Position numbers and translations under genes: made by a program. The notes beneath the pieces are model-generated. The model saw only the letters and a program-made list of their open reading frames with translations. It ran no database searches and was not told the DNA's origin. Below are positions 22,221 to 32,696 of a stretch of 64,000 nt of DNA, in pieces. Source of the DNA: Siphonodentalium dalli. Its lineage: Eukaryota > Mollusca > Scaphopoda > Gadilida > Siphonodentaliidae. The stretch spans positions 52,076,443-52,140,442 of the forward strand of contig CP136068.1 of assembly GCA_032622095.1 (NCBI GenBank). Reading direction: 5' to 3'. The number at the start of each line of letters is the position of its first letter. Positions within the stretch are counted from its first letter, which is position 1.

Positions 22221-24181
22221 CAGGGGGGGGGTCATGCACAAAATTTCCATATATAGGGCGGGGGTGGGTGGGTCATTTGGACCCGGAAAAAATGGGTAAA
22301 TGACCAAAAATGCAAACTTTTTCCTCCACTTAAAATCACTGTTTTTGTGCTCATGTAATCTGTTAATATCAACCATATGACACACTAGGCTATTTAAAAC
22401 ATACTAACCAGAACTAACTACCATTTAGGGGTGTATGTATGCTGATGTATGTCAAAATTAATGTACCAGATTTCGACGGATGAAAGATATATTATATATA
22501 TATAAACAAATCATATAACAAACATTAAAACACAAGAACAAACATTTATAATATGCATATCCAAGATAGCCTTTCAATTGGATGTCAAAGTGTATGTTAT
22601 AGCTATATATTTACACATGTGTATCCCTTTAAGGGTTTGAACAAAATATAAAGCTGAGTTTATATTGATGAATTCTGTGATGAATTTTGCAATTACTTTT
22701 GACAAATTTGTTTACTGTTATAACATAATTATATGCTCAGACACGATCATTTGACAATGCTTGCATATAAGCATAATTATGAAATGATTACCATCTTCTG
22801 TTCTTAATCCACATAATGGATATTATTTGTTATCAAGATAAACTTGATGATACAAACAAAATAACAATTCCACTATATTCCACTGGTTTAAAACTATAAA
22901 GCAAAATAACTCATACAAAAAGTTCATACTATTTGGATAACAATATGAAAGCTTAGCCTTTTGTGATATTAATTCAACCACAGTTATTATTCACAAGTCT
23001 AAGCAGTTACGTACTGTACCGATACATGTAGTACGGTAGTATATCTGGAGTTCCAGTTATTTGACTGCCAATACATACATGTATGGTATTGTAATTATTA
23101 GTTGCTTGTTCATTATTGGTTGCTTTGATATTCAATTTAGGATATAGCAGGATAGAGCAATGTAACTATAAAAGTAGCTTTTGGTATTAAAGTCTCAACT
23201 TATTCCATATGGAACATAAAGCCAGAATATAAACATGACTAATATGAACTTTGTTCTTGAAACTAATTATAAATCATACTGACCTGGATCAAACTGCACA
23301 GGTAATCTATGCAACTCTCTTCATGCGAACTTTCTCAGAGTCACATATCTTAACTGGACAGTCTGATCCAGGATGCTTGTTCTTATAATGGGTTTCCATT
23401 TGATACATCCAGTAAACCACATTGCACAGGGGGCACCTACATAACCACTTTGCACAGGGGGCACCTACATGTATACTGACGGTTTGTACAAGGTGACCGT
23501 GGCTTGGATATCTCCGCTGGCTTTAAACTAAACTTTATACTCTGATAATAAGTTAATAATACTACCAATTCTTCACTAACATTGGTATATGTCAATCTGC
23601 ACACCAACATGACATGCATGCATGTATTTAGACTGTGAGCTGCTGTGAGTGTGACTTTCCTTGGGTCCCATCATACCCATGTGCAGATATATTATATCAC
23701 AGAAATCAGGGAGATGAAATTTGTTGAACCCCTATTACTACAGTATTACTATTGGGCCTTGGCTCTAAAACATCTTATACTAGTTATATAAATGAATATG
23801 GAGTTATTGAGGATATCAGCTGATCAGGACATGTATTACCTCATAATTATTATGTTTTATGGCATTATGCCCAATGTTTTTAAGTGCATGCATTCAGCAT
23901 TTCCACATTTTATACTAATAGAATTATCTCCCTTTAGAGCAGTTTAGAGATTTATTAAAATGCTGGGAATAGTATTAAATGAAAAGAAACGGAACAATTC
24001 TTTGCTAGGCTATGATTTGGTTTATATTTTTATGTTTTTTGTAAGATTTTGGGGGTGGGTCCCAAAAATTGGGCGGAAAAAAAAAGAAAAAAATTGCAGG
24101 TAGAGGGGTGGTGGGTCCCCGAGAGGGTCAAAACAATTTTTTTCGCCCTATATATGTAAATTTTTTCCGCGATCCCCCCTG
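22221..24181. mobile_element. hAT-like non-autonomous element (~1.96 kb)
   Basis: Inverted ends CAGGGGGGGGTCATGCACAA (22,221 on) and, at the other end, the complement of CAGGGGGGATCGCGGAAAAA (to 24,181). Both then share TTTCCATATATAGGGCG or TTTACATATATAGGGCG. TATATAC flanks both sides (22,214-22,220 and 24,182-24,188), a 7-8 bp target duplication, which with CAGGG ends suggests the hAT superfamily. No transposase fragment was recognised inside. The interior is AT-rich, and G-rich sequence lies only at the ends. Confidence 0.65.
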
Positions 24182-24189
24182 TATATACC

Positions 24190-24505
24190 AGTATTATCAG
24201 TAAGGTTTTGATAAATTTCCAACAGTTGGAGTTTGAAGTGTCAGTTGTAATTTAGTTTGGTCATGTTGTGAGGAAATGGGCACTAATCTATTGAGGAGGG
24301 GAGGGTGTGCAGTTAGAAATTCCAAGGTGGACACCTCCATACCCCCTCCCACCGTTCAACGAAGACCCTCTACGTGTGTCCCTGTTTAGAACTACTTGTT
24401 TTAAGGTGATTTGACAAGTAATAACTATTGTAGTTTTCAGAGTCCCAGTCTTCTCCGCCTTTACATTCTGGTGATCGACCCACATTCATTGACTATCTTG
24501 TTCTT
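24190..24505. repeat. 'CAGTTGGAA' family repeat, copy paired with 7,850-8,165
   Basis: AACAGTTGGAGTTTGAAGTG, a G-rich stretch and then CTGTTTAGAACTACTTGTTT through CAGAGTCCCAGTCTTCTC and TCATTGACTATCTTG repeat the segment at 7,850-8,165 with several substitutions. Confidence 0.55.
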
Positions 24506-25521
24506 TCCATGGGACGAATTGGAGGGGTGGCCATGATCTAAAGATTCGTGCGACACAGACGATAGCCAAAGGTTCCAGTACGCTAGCGAGATCCGCGGGG
24601 GGGGGGGGGGTAAATGTTCCTCGAGAATTAAAAAAAATGTGTTAAATTTGGTACACTTTGGGTGGTTTTGGCTTTTGTCAGTCAAAATATGAGGTGAATT
24701 AAATTGAGAATTTGACAGTATAATACAATTATATCAAACTCATAAGGTGCCCATAAGTGGTTAAAAAAAGTGGGGTTGAGCACGTGTCCCTTGTGCCTCC
24801 CGGTCCCACCGCCTCTGATACTTCTTTGTTAGAATATGCTTTTCGATCACTGCTCCCAATAATAAGGTCATATACCACCAAGCGAGTTTGTTTTGTGACC
24901 TCATGTATGTTCAATCGAAAATTGAATACAAAGTATGTGCATTGAATATAATGTTGTCGGTGTCAATGACAGTTTACACAGCCGAGAGGCAGCAAATGAA
25001 AGACCACCTACCTATTAATGCGTATGCACGCGTGTCCGAATTGTATATATGCCGTCACAGATGGTGCAGCTTTGGTGGTGACGAACGGATACCGGAAACG
25101 GGACATGGATTATATAATCGATCAGCGGTGAGACAATCAGATTCCATTATTACCTTCACGATTATATATACGAATTACCTTGATATGTTTCTGCTCATCC
25201 TATTCATGTATGCGTTGCCAAAAAACAAGACAGGAAATTGCGACAGGAGGATTTGCTCCACCCCACCCCGCCACTTTTAGTAGAGGCTGTTATGTCCATT
25301 TTTTTTAGCTCACGTGTATTCTAGAAATATAGCGACTACCTTACTCGTATTTAAATTCGCGCGGTACTATTTTTCGCGCACCCGTCGGTGCGCGAATTTA
25401 AAACTGAGCGAAAAATAGTACGACTCCTGAGTTTAGACCAAACCACAGGGAAACAAGAAGGCTAATTATCGGCGAGTTACATATACATTGGCACATTGCG
25501 GAAGGTTGGACGGACAGACTA
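24506..25521. other. No recognisable gene; short nested inverted repeat near 25,365-25,421
   Basis: Contains a 13-base G-run near 24,598-24,611 and small open frames without motifs. GTACTATTTTTCG at about 25,363 pairs with CGAAAAATAGTAC at about 25,409, and AAATTCGCGC with GCGCGAATTT, giving a G+C-rich hairpin. No coding evidence. Confidence 0.4.
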
Positions 25522-25525
25522 TTAA

Positions 25526-26006
25526 AGGTACTCAATCCGAACAGAGGGTCCCCATCTCAACAGATTCCAACAACAACAATCCGATCAGAGGGTCATATAT
25601 TACTATTTCTTTGGCTTTGGGGGTAAAAAAATATTTGATTCGAGTCGAGGAACCCATCAAACAAAGCTCAGAGTTATTAGATATTGATTTTTGAAATTTG
25701 TTATTTACTCGAGATGAGTACTAATAATTGCCTTCAACTGCCGTAATCTGCTCGGGATGTGTACACCAAAATCTATTCAAACAGACAAGGATGGATAACT
25801 CTAAAATCAAGTGGTAATAATAACGCAATTTTGACTGAGTTCTGGGCCAGAAAGTATTCCCGATAATGAAAAATAATAGATTTCTAAAATCGATATCTAA
25901 CAAATCTGAGCTTTGATGGGTGACTTCCTCGACTCGAATCAAATATTTTTGACCCCCGAAGCCATTGAAATAGTAATTGAGATGAGTTTTATCGGATTGA
26001 GTATCT
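25526..26006. mobile_element. TTAA-type MITE (AGGTACTCAA family), copy A
   Basis: TTAA at 25,522-25,525 and 26,007-26,010. Terminal inverted repeats are AGGTACTCAATCCGA and TCGGATTGAGTATCT. The interior contains GGGTCCCCATCTCAACAGAT, AGTTATTAGATATTGATTTT and CGGGAATACTTTCTGGCCCA-type sequence (inverted), shared with copies B and C. 481 bp, no coding capacity. Confidence 0.87.
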
Positions 26007-26274
26007 TTAAGCGTTTAGGACTATAATTAACTTGCTGGCAACCATGCGTAAACCATTAATGATATGTACATGTATGATATAATTATATAGCAACAAATCA
26101 TGGTAACGTCATTGATGTTGAAATACTTGTGAAAAAAAAAGCGTTTACCTATATATGGACATTGGACAGTAATCAGGCTAGGTCTTCATGTAAGACGCAC
26201 GAAATCATATATATTTCTCCATATATATTATCGATACGCGGATATGTATATATATATATTATTATATATATATA

Positions 26275-26950
26275 TCTCATATATATTTTGAAGACCTCTG
26301 TTTGTATGTTTGTCTGTCTGTCATTAATACAAATCTACGATTCTCGACCGATCGGGACGAAACTTGGTACATGTGTGTAGTTTGACCAGGCGGTCGTCGT
26401 TGTCGTATTGGCGAGCCCGTGCGGCGCCCGCTTCGCGCATGCGCAGACGGGATCTCGGAAACGGGTGGAGCTATCGACTTGAAATTTGCTATGTGAATGT
26501 ATCTTGCCCCGGATACAAATTTTATCGGGTCGCCGAGCCCGTGCGACGCCAGCTTCGCGCATGTGCAGACGAGATCTCGGAAACGGGTGGAGCTATCGAC
26601 TTGAAATTTGGTATGTGAATGTATCTTGCCCCGGATACGAATTTTATCGGGTCGCCGAGCCCGTGCGACGCCAGCTTCGCGCATGCGCAGACCAGATCTC
26701 GGAAACGGGTGGAGCTATCGACTTGAAATTTGGTATGTAAATGTATCTTGCCCCGGATACGAATTTTATCGGGTCGCCGAGCCCGTGCGACGCCAGCTTC
26801 GCGCATGCGCAGTCCAGATCTCGGAAACGGGTAGAGCTATCGACTTGAAATTTGGTTTTTGAATAGCCCGGACAACGTCGGGCTGGGTAGAGCTATCGAC
26901 TTGAAATTTGGTTTTTGAATAGCCCGGACAACGTCGGGCTCATCGGCTAG
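26275..26950 (+). mobile_element. Non-autonomous Helitron A
   Basis: Begins with TC (TCTCATATATATTTTGAAGA) after an A. Ends with the hairpin AGCCCGGACAACGTCGGGCT, six bases and CTAG at 26,947-26,950, the expected Helitron 3' terminus (hairpin plus CTRR). The interior holds four units of roughly 125 bp with CTCGGAAACGGGTGGAGCTA, TCGACTTGAAATTTG and CGCATGCGCAGA. Open frames on both strands across these units are artefacts of the repeat. Confidence 0.8.
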
Positions 26951-27340
26951 TCTCATATATATTTTGAAGACCTCTGTTTGTATGTTTGTATGTATGTTTG
27001 TCTGTCTATCATTGATACAAATCTACGATTCTCGACCGATCGGGACGAAACTTGGTACGTGTGTGTAGTTTAACCAGGCGGTGGACGTTGTCGTATTGGC
27101 GAGCCCGTGCGGCGCCCGCTTCGCGCATGCGGCGCAGACGAGATCTCGGAAACGGGTGGAGCTATCGACTTGAAATTTGCTATGTGAATGTATTTTGCCC
27201 CGGATACGAATTTTATCGGGTCGCCGAGCCCGTGCGACGCCAGCTTCGCGCATGCGCAGACCAGATCTCGGAAACGGGTAGAGCTATCGACTTGAAATTT
27301 GGTTTTTGAATAGCCCGGACAACGTCGGGCTCATCGGCTA

Positions 27341-27341
<1 letters not shown>
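26951..27341 (+). mobile_element. Non-autonomous Helitron B, joined head-to-tail to A
   Basis: Its TC start (TCTCATATATATTTTGAAGA) directly follows the CTAG end of Helitron A with no spacer. It ends with the same hairpin and CTAG at 27,341, followed by a (TA)n microsatellite. It has two internal units, fewer than copy A. Confidence 0.8.

Positions 27342-27383
<42 letters not shown>
27342..27383. repeat. (TA)n microsatellite
   Basis: About 42 bases of alternating TA between Helitron B and the mini copy. A matching (TA)n follows at 27,439-27,476. Together they form the centre of the inverted Helitron arrangement. Confidence 0.9.
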
Positions 27384-27387
<4 letters not shown>

Positions 27388-27437
27388 CTTGAAATTTGGT
27401 TTTTGAATAGCCCGGACAACGTCGGGCTCATCGGCTA

Positions 27438-27438
<1 letters not shown>
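27384..27438 (+). mobile_element. 55-bp mini-Helitron (3' end only)
   Basis: Starts TCGACTTGAAATTTGGTTTT after an A and ends AGCCCGGACAACGTCGGGCT, six bases and CTAG. It has a TC start, terminal hairpin and CTAG with (TA)n on both sides. It is either a truncated copy or a new short unit that uses an internal TC as its 5' end. Confidence 0.55.
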
Positions 27439-27476
<38 letters not shown>

Positions 27477-27477
<1 letters not shown>

Positions 27478-28074
27478 TAGCCGATGAGCCCGACGTTGTC
27501 CGGGCTATTCAAAAACCAAATTTCAAGTCGATAGCTCTACCCGTTTCCGAGATCTGGTCTGCGCATAAATTTCGTATGCGGGGCAAGATACATTCACATA
27601 CCAAATTTCAAGTCGATAGCTCCACCCGTTTCCGAGTGCGCATGTGCGAAGCTGGCGTCGCACGGGCTCGGCGACCCGATAAAATTCGTATCCGGGGCAA
27701 GATACATTCACATAGCAAATTTCAAGTCGATAGCTCCACCCGTTTCCGAGATCTCGTCTGCGCATGCGCGAAGCTGGCGTCGCACGGGCTCGGCGACCCG
27801 ATAAAATTGATATCCGGGGCAAAATACATTCACATAGCAAATTTCAAGTCGATAGCTTCACCCGTTTCCGATATCTCGTCTGCGCCGCATGCACGAAGCG
27901 GGCGTCGCACGGGCTCGTCAATACGACAACGTCCACCGCCTGGTCAAACTACACACACGTACCAAGTTTCGTCCCGATCGGTCGAGAATCGTAGATTTGT
28001 ATCAATGACAGACAGACAAACATACATACAAACATACAAACATACAAACAGAGGTCTTCAAAATATATATGAGA
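27477..28074 (-). mobile_element. Non-autonomous Helitron C (inverted)
   Basis: The reverse orientation of the A/B family. CTAG at 27,477-27,480 is its 3' end, with hairpin AGCCCGACGTTGTCCGGGCT on the + strand. Its 5' TC is at 28,074 (GAGA on the + strand). It contains about four internal units. Together with A/B it makes a ~2.2-kb inverted arrangement around the (TA)n at 27.4 kb. Confidence 0.78.
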
Positions 28075-28510
28075 CTAGCCGATGATCCCGACGTTGTCCG
28101 GGCTATTCAAAAACCAAATTTCAAGTCGATAGCTCTACCCAGCCCGACGTTGTCCGGGCTATTCAAAAACAAAATTTCAAGTCGATAGCTCTACCCGTTT
28201 CCGAGATCTGGTCTGCGCATGCGCGAAGCTGGCGTCGCACTGGCTCGGCGACCCGATAAAATTCGTATCCGGGGCAAGATACATTCACATAGCAAATTTC
28301 AAGTCGATAGCTCCACCCGTTTCCGATATCTCGTCTGCGCATGCGCGAAGCGGCGCCGCACGGGCTCGCCAATACGACAACGACGACCACCTGGTCAAAC
28401 TACACACACGTACCAAGTTTCGTCCCGATCGGTCGAGAATCGTAGATTTGTATTAATGACAGACAGACAGACAAACATACAGACAAACAGATGTCTTCAA
28501 AATATATATA
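28075..28510 (-). mobile_element. Non-autonomous Helitron D (inverted), joined to C
   Basis: CTAG at 28,075-28,078 immediately follows the 5' end of Helitron C, so C and D are head-to-tail on the - strand, mirroring A and B. It contains the hairpin, then GCCCGACGTTGTCCGGGC again at 28,141-28,158 (an internal duplicate of the 3' end). Its 5' end is near 28,510 but lacks the GAGA seen in C, so that boundary is approximate. Confidence 0.7.
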
Positions 28511-28512
28511 TA

Positions 28513-29177
28513 CTAGCAGGTTAGCCCGCCACCGGCGGCTTGTCCGAAACATGACATTTTTTTATATATTTTTTTAATTTTTAGCTCCACGCGTTTCAAT
28601 AAGAAAAATTTGTACCCGGTAGCTCCACCAGTTTTCGAGATCTGGTCTGCGCATGCGCGAAGCTGGCGTCGCACGGGCTCGGCGACCCGATAAAATTTGT
28701 ACCCGGCGCAAGATACATTCACATGCCAAATTTCAAGTCGATATCTCCACCCGTTTCCGAGATCTCGTGTGCGCATGCGCTGCACGGGTGTCGCACGGGC
28801 TCGGCGACCCGATACAATTTGTACGCGGCGCAAGATACATTCACATAGCAAATTTCAAGTCGATAGCTCCACCCGTTTCCGAGATCTCGTCTGCGCATGC
28901 GCTGCACGGGCGTCGCACGGGCTCGGCGACCCGATAAAATTTGTATCCGGCGCAAGATACATTGACATAGCAAATTTCAAGTCGATAGCTCCACCCGTTT
29001 CCGAGATCTCGTCTGCGCATGCGCGAAGCGGGCGCCGCACGGGCTCGCCAATACGACAACGACGACCGCCTGGTCAAACTACACACACGTACCAAGTTTC
29101 GTCCCGATCGGTCGAGAATCGTAGATTTGTATGAAGTACCCACACACACACACACACAAACATAAATATATAAGAGA
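28513..29177 (-). mobile_element. Non-autonomous Helitron E (second subfamily)
   Basis: Has a different 3' end. On the - strand, GCCGCCGGTGGCGGGC forms the hairpin, followed by TAACCTGCTAG, with CTAG at 28,513-28,516. The interior has the same ~125-bp units (TCGACTTGAAATTTG, TCTCGGAAACGGGTGG, GCGCATGCGC), showing exchange of cores between subfamilies. A (CA)n tract and TCTCTTATATATTT (5' TC near 29,175-29,179) close the other side. Confidence 0.65.
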
Positions 29178-29237
29178 GATATGTAAATTAGATTGATTGT
29201 ATCAAAATATATAGGAGAGATATGTAAATGATATATA

Positions 29238-30610
29238 TCTATTATATAATTTTGGAAGATCTGTTTGTTTGTTTGTGTGTGTGTAATCGATGAACTCGAA
29301 AACGGCCGACCCGATTTCGATGAAACTTGGTATGCGGGGGGATTTTCGGGCCAGGAGTAACATAGGCCTATTGATTTTCAGATCCGATGTCAACTTTTCA
29401 CGTGCCGAGGTCAAATCTGTTTTACGCTGTGTTACGGGACTTTCACTTGAGTTCGGTGCTTACAAATCGATTCGAAACAGCGCGAATAATAAAATGCCAG
29501 TCATAATAATGACATTGTGAGAATCTTTCGTGTTTCCTCTTTCCAACGATATATAATGCGTATGTATCCGTTTTAGTTATCTGCCTCAATTATCAAGAAG
29601 AAGTGGTACTATCTTCCATCAGGATAAAAACAATGCGTAACTTCTATGACGTCGTTAGAGGTCATAACGTTAGATCGCGTTAACGCTTAACCGGCCGATG
29701 CATTTGACTGTTTCAGACGTCTTGGCGATATCTCGGGCACCGATGGTAATTTATCTTTACGTTGAAACTTGATAATTAAAGGGGTACTGTACGCCATTTG
29801 CATTAAATTTCCGGTGACAACAACGATCTAATATCGATAATATATAGAAACATAAGTAATTTGAGTCGAAGATGTATTCTGTAAACGCTCAGGTTAATAT
29901 GCTATCTTAAAATTTAATAATTTAAAAGTTAGTAATTTGATATAAATTTAATTTATGACTGGAGCCATAAAATGGCGTCAATTAAATTACGAATTTCCGT
30001 AATCAAAATAAAGTAATTGAGGGATACTGGATGTTAAACCGATCGCACACACGATTGCTTAAAATATTATAATGATACGGGGAGAACACTCAAGTCACTC
30101 ACTGACTAGCGACGATACAATAACTTAAATGATTATATTGGACTAGTATGCCTATAATATAACTTTTATTTGATTCATTTGGTTGAAAACTGTACAAAAA
30201 TTACTCGACAACGACAATTTGTATTTTTGCATTCCGGTAAATTTGTCATCCGTAACACTACTTCGTACTCAACAGACTTTCAAATAATGAAAAAATTGTT
30301 ACCTTATTCTCTGACTCGGAGACTATAGAAACCAACAACAACATTTGGCGTACAGTACCCCTTTAATGAGCGTGTGTATATGAGGCGCGTTTATATACTT
30401 GAGTGGAAATCAAATCGGGTTAAACTGGCGGATTTTTACGGACGAAATTTGATGCATAGGGTATCTCGGTATCCGCTGGGCCGATTTCCCGGTATCCGCT
30501 GGGCCGATTTCCACCATTTTTAGGGTGTTGGTGTTTGACCCCACCTGACCTTGACCTTCAAAATGGTCAATTCAAGGTCAAAGCCCGGACGAAGTCGGGT
30601 CACCTTCTAG
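29238..30610 (+). mobile_element. Non-autonomous Helitron F (third subfamily) with nested MITE
   Basis: Begins TCTATTATATAATTTTGGAA after an A, then GATCTGTTTG and (GT)n, and AAAACGGCCGACCCGATTTC. It ends AGCCCGGACGAAGTCGGGTC, then ACCTTCTAG at 30,610, before a TATATA target. The hairpin AGCCCG/CGGGT and CTAG fit a Helitron 3' end. A direct repeat (CGGTATCCGCTGGGCCGATT, twice, 30,470-30,515) precedes it. A TTAA MITE occupies 29,780-30,362. No Rep/helicase coding was seen. Confidence 0.7.
29780..30362. mobile_element. TTAA-type MITE (AGGGGTACTGTACGCCA family)
   Basis: TTAA at 29,776-29,779 and 30,363-30,366. Inverted ends are AGGGGTACTGTACGCCA and TGGCGTACAGTACCCCT (17 bp, perfect). The 583-bp AT-rich interior has no coding. 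TTAA duplication and precise ends suggest piggyBac-type mobilisation. It sits inside Helitron F and so is younger than it. Confidence 0.9.
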
Positions 30611-30648
30611 TATATATATATAATAGCTATATATTGTATAGCTATATG

Positions 30649-31849
30649 TGTACGTAGGACACCGACACCGACATGCGCAAGAATGGTTACTGTTTGCTGA
30701 AGTATCTCAGAACCCAACTCTATGTGTGTGCCATATACATGTACATATATATTCGTTTATACTCTGCCCAGGGCACACCGACACCGACACATGCCCGTGT
30801 ATACGGTGTGCTTTATGTATACATGTAAGTGTACTCAGTCCAGGACACACCGACAGTATATATACCCGTTCTTACTCTGCCCAGGGCACACCGACACCGC
30901 CACATGTCTGTATAGTGGAGTAGATTAAGTTAAAGGTACTCAACCCGTAAAGATGGTCCCCATCTCAACAGATTCCAACAACAACAATCCGATCAGAGGG
31001 TCCTATATTACTATTTCTTTGGCTTTGGGGGTAAAAAATATTTGATTCGAGTCGAGGAACCCATCAAACAAAGCTCAGAGTTATTAGATATTGATTTTTC
31101 AAATTTGTTATGTTCTCGAGATGAGTACTAATATCTGCCGTAATCTGCTCTGGATGTGTACTCAAAATCTATTCAAACAGACAAGGATGAATAACTCTAA
31201 AATCAAGTGGTAATTTTAACGCAATTTTGCATGAGTTCTGGGCCAGATAGTATTCCCGATAATGAAAAATAATAGATTTCTAAAATCGATATCTAACAAA
31301 TCTGAGCTTTGATGGGTGACTTCCTCGACTCGAATCAAATATTTTTGACCCCCGAAGCCATTGAAATAGTAATTGAGAGGAGTTTTATCGGGTTGAGTAC
31401 CTTTAACATTTCAAGGCAATTGTTCAAATTGTGACTAAAGCATGAAACTTTGCACATATGTACATATTCACACACTTATTGATATTAGATATGGAGCCAC
31501 GCCGAAATTTAACTTTAACCCCTCTTCTAAGGGGTTTTCCAAATTTAAAGAGCGTTTCGTGATTAAATAAGAACTTTATACAATATCGCAATTAATCCTA
31601 CCATGAAATATGCGAATTAAAATTAATCATATAAGTAGGTATGACTCTGAGAGATATGATGCAACATTTTTAGGGTAAAATTGGAACTCCCCGTCCAAGA
31701 CGGCCGTCAAAATGGCAGCTGAAAGAGGAAATTTGACGTTTTTTTCACTAATATCTTCTAGATCAGGTTCTGCTGTATGGAACTGGTTTGGAGATGTGAC
31801 TTTATTTTGTATTGTTCGTGTTAACTGATCATTAGAGCAATGAAATATG
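30649..31849. repeat. Dispersed repeat W, copy 1, split by MITE B
   Basis: Outside the MITE, about 728 bp match 58,323-59,053 in inverted orientation with only scattered differences. Features are repeated CACCGACACCGACA blocks, GGGCACACCGACACCG, TAGTGGAGTAGATTAAG, then CAAGGCAATTGTTCAAAT and GGCCGTCAAAATGGCAGCTG. The ends show no TIR. Open frames made of GHTDTD-like repeats come from the CACCGA blocks. Confidence 0.8.
30934..31402. mobile_element. TTAA-type MITE (AGGTACTCAA family), copy B
   Basis: TTAA at 30,930-30,933 and 31,403-31,406. Ends are AGGTACTCAACCCG and CGGGTTGAGTACCT. 469 bp, same interior as copies A and C and same orientation as A. It interrupts repeat W, whose uninterrupted copy is at 58.3-59.05 kb. 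Confidence 0.92.
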
Positions 31850-31862
31850 AGGACCCCTCCCC

Positions 31863-31952
31863 CCTTGAGTCCGGAATCCAGTTTGAAAATGACGCTGGAA
31901 TCCGGAATCCAGCTTCAAATTGACCCTGGAATCCGGAATCCAGTTTAAGAAA
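31863..31952. repeat. Short tandem repeat (CTGGAATCCGGAATCCAG)
   Basis: Three copies of CCGGAATCCAG with TGGAATCCGGAATCCAG spacing of about 32 bp. Each unit is itself palindromic. The surrounding 31,850-32,129 shows no gene. Confidence 0.6.
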
Positions 31953-32278
31953 CAAATACCGATTTCACGTTCAGTTTACATGATATTATAGATGTTATAT
32001 TCAATACAATGGAACCATGATCACCATGGAAACAAGCCTTTGGCTTTATGGTGTTATCCTTGGTTTTAAAGATCTATAAATACACTGTGATTTTTTACTA
32101 TTTACAATTTATTTATATTTTAATACTCATTACATAACATAACATAACATAACATTTTTTATTGACATAATACACCCACGCGGGGCAGTTGTCATAATAC
32201 AGATAATTTAAACACAAGTCAAGACAATTTCATATAAAATATATATATAACATGTATTTGTAACTCAACACTATATTC

Positions 32279-32686
32279 TCATTTATTTGCGGAAAACTGC
32301 CGAACCATGTTACAGATCAGATTGCATATGCTCGGTTGTTCAGCCTTCATGAGGAATATGAACTTTTCTATTTCATCAAAGTTTACGAAAATTGGTTGGT
32401 GAACTCCTATTTCAGTGAAAAATCTCTTCCGCAAATGGTTATGTTTTTCACATCTCATTATAAAGTGTTCTTCCGTTTCAATTTCATTTGCTTCACATTT
32501 TTTACATATGCGTTTCTCGTAAGGTATTTTTGGCTGAGCGTGTCGCCCAACCTCTACCTGCAACTTATGATTGCTTACTCTAAGCGTACTGAAACACGAT
32601 CTCGTATAAAAATTAGTAATTTGGAGTAAGTATGGTTCAATTTCATATTGTTCTTTGAAACAACGATACGTTCTTAATTTATTCAT
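32279..32686 (-). pseudogene. LINE ORF2 C-terminal part, cut off by the pearl-like insertion
   Basis: About 136 residues, beginning MNKLRTYRCFKEQ and containing SNHKLQVEVGRHAQPKIPYE, then CKKC...HFIMRCEKH. The last is a Cys/His cluster (C-x2-C-x~11-H-x4-C) of the kind found at the C-terminus of such LINE ORF2 proteins. The frame agrees with the end of the main ORF2 part at 34.79 kb if the 2.09-kb insertion between them is skipped. It has lost its connection to the RT domain, so it is a separated exon-like remnant and not a gene in its own right. Confidence 0.85.
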
Positions 32687-32696
32687 ACCATTTTTA

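Noticed and set aside
24888-25280. 130-residue + strand frame upstream of MITE A
   Set aside because: No start context, domain or composition supports it. It contains no recognisable motif and ends in an intergenic hairpin region.
26275-28510. A CRISPR-like array, because of regular ~125-bp repeats
   Set aside because: The repeats are long and imperfect, lack unique spacers, and lie in a eukaryotic context with Helitron termini.
26277-29155. Overlapping open frames on both strands encoding repeated REAGVARARRPDKI / GRRARATPASRM peptides
   Set aside because: They follow the ~125-bp Helitron core units and occur in several frames at once. The openness comes from repeat composition, not from selection for protein.
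30648-30928. Open frames with repeated GHTDTD peptides (also 58,765-59,053)
   Set aside because: Translation of CACCGACACCGACAC blocks in repeat W. Both strands are open and no start or family signal is present.
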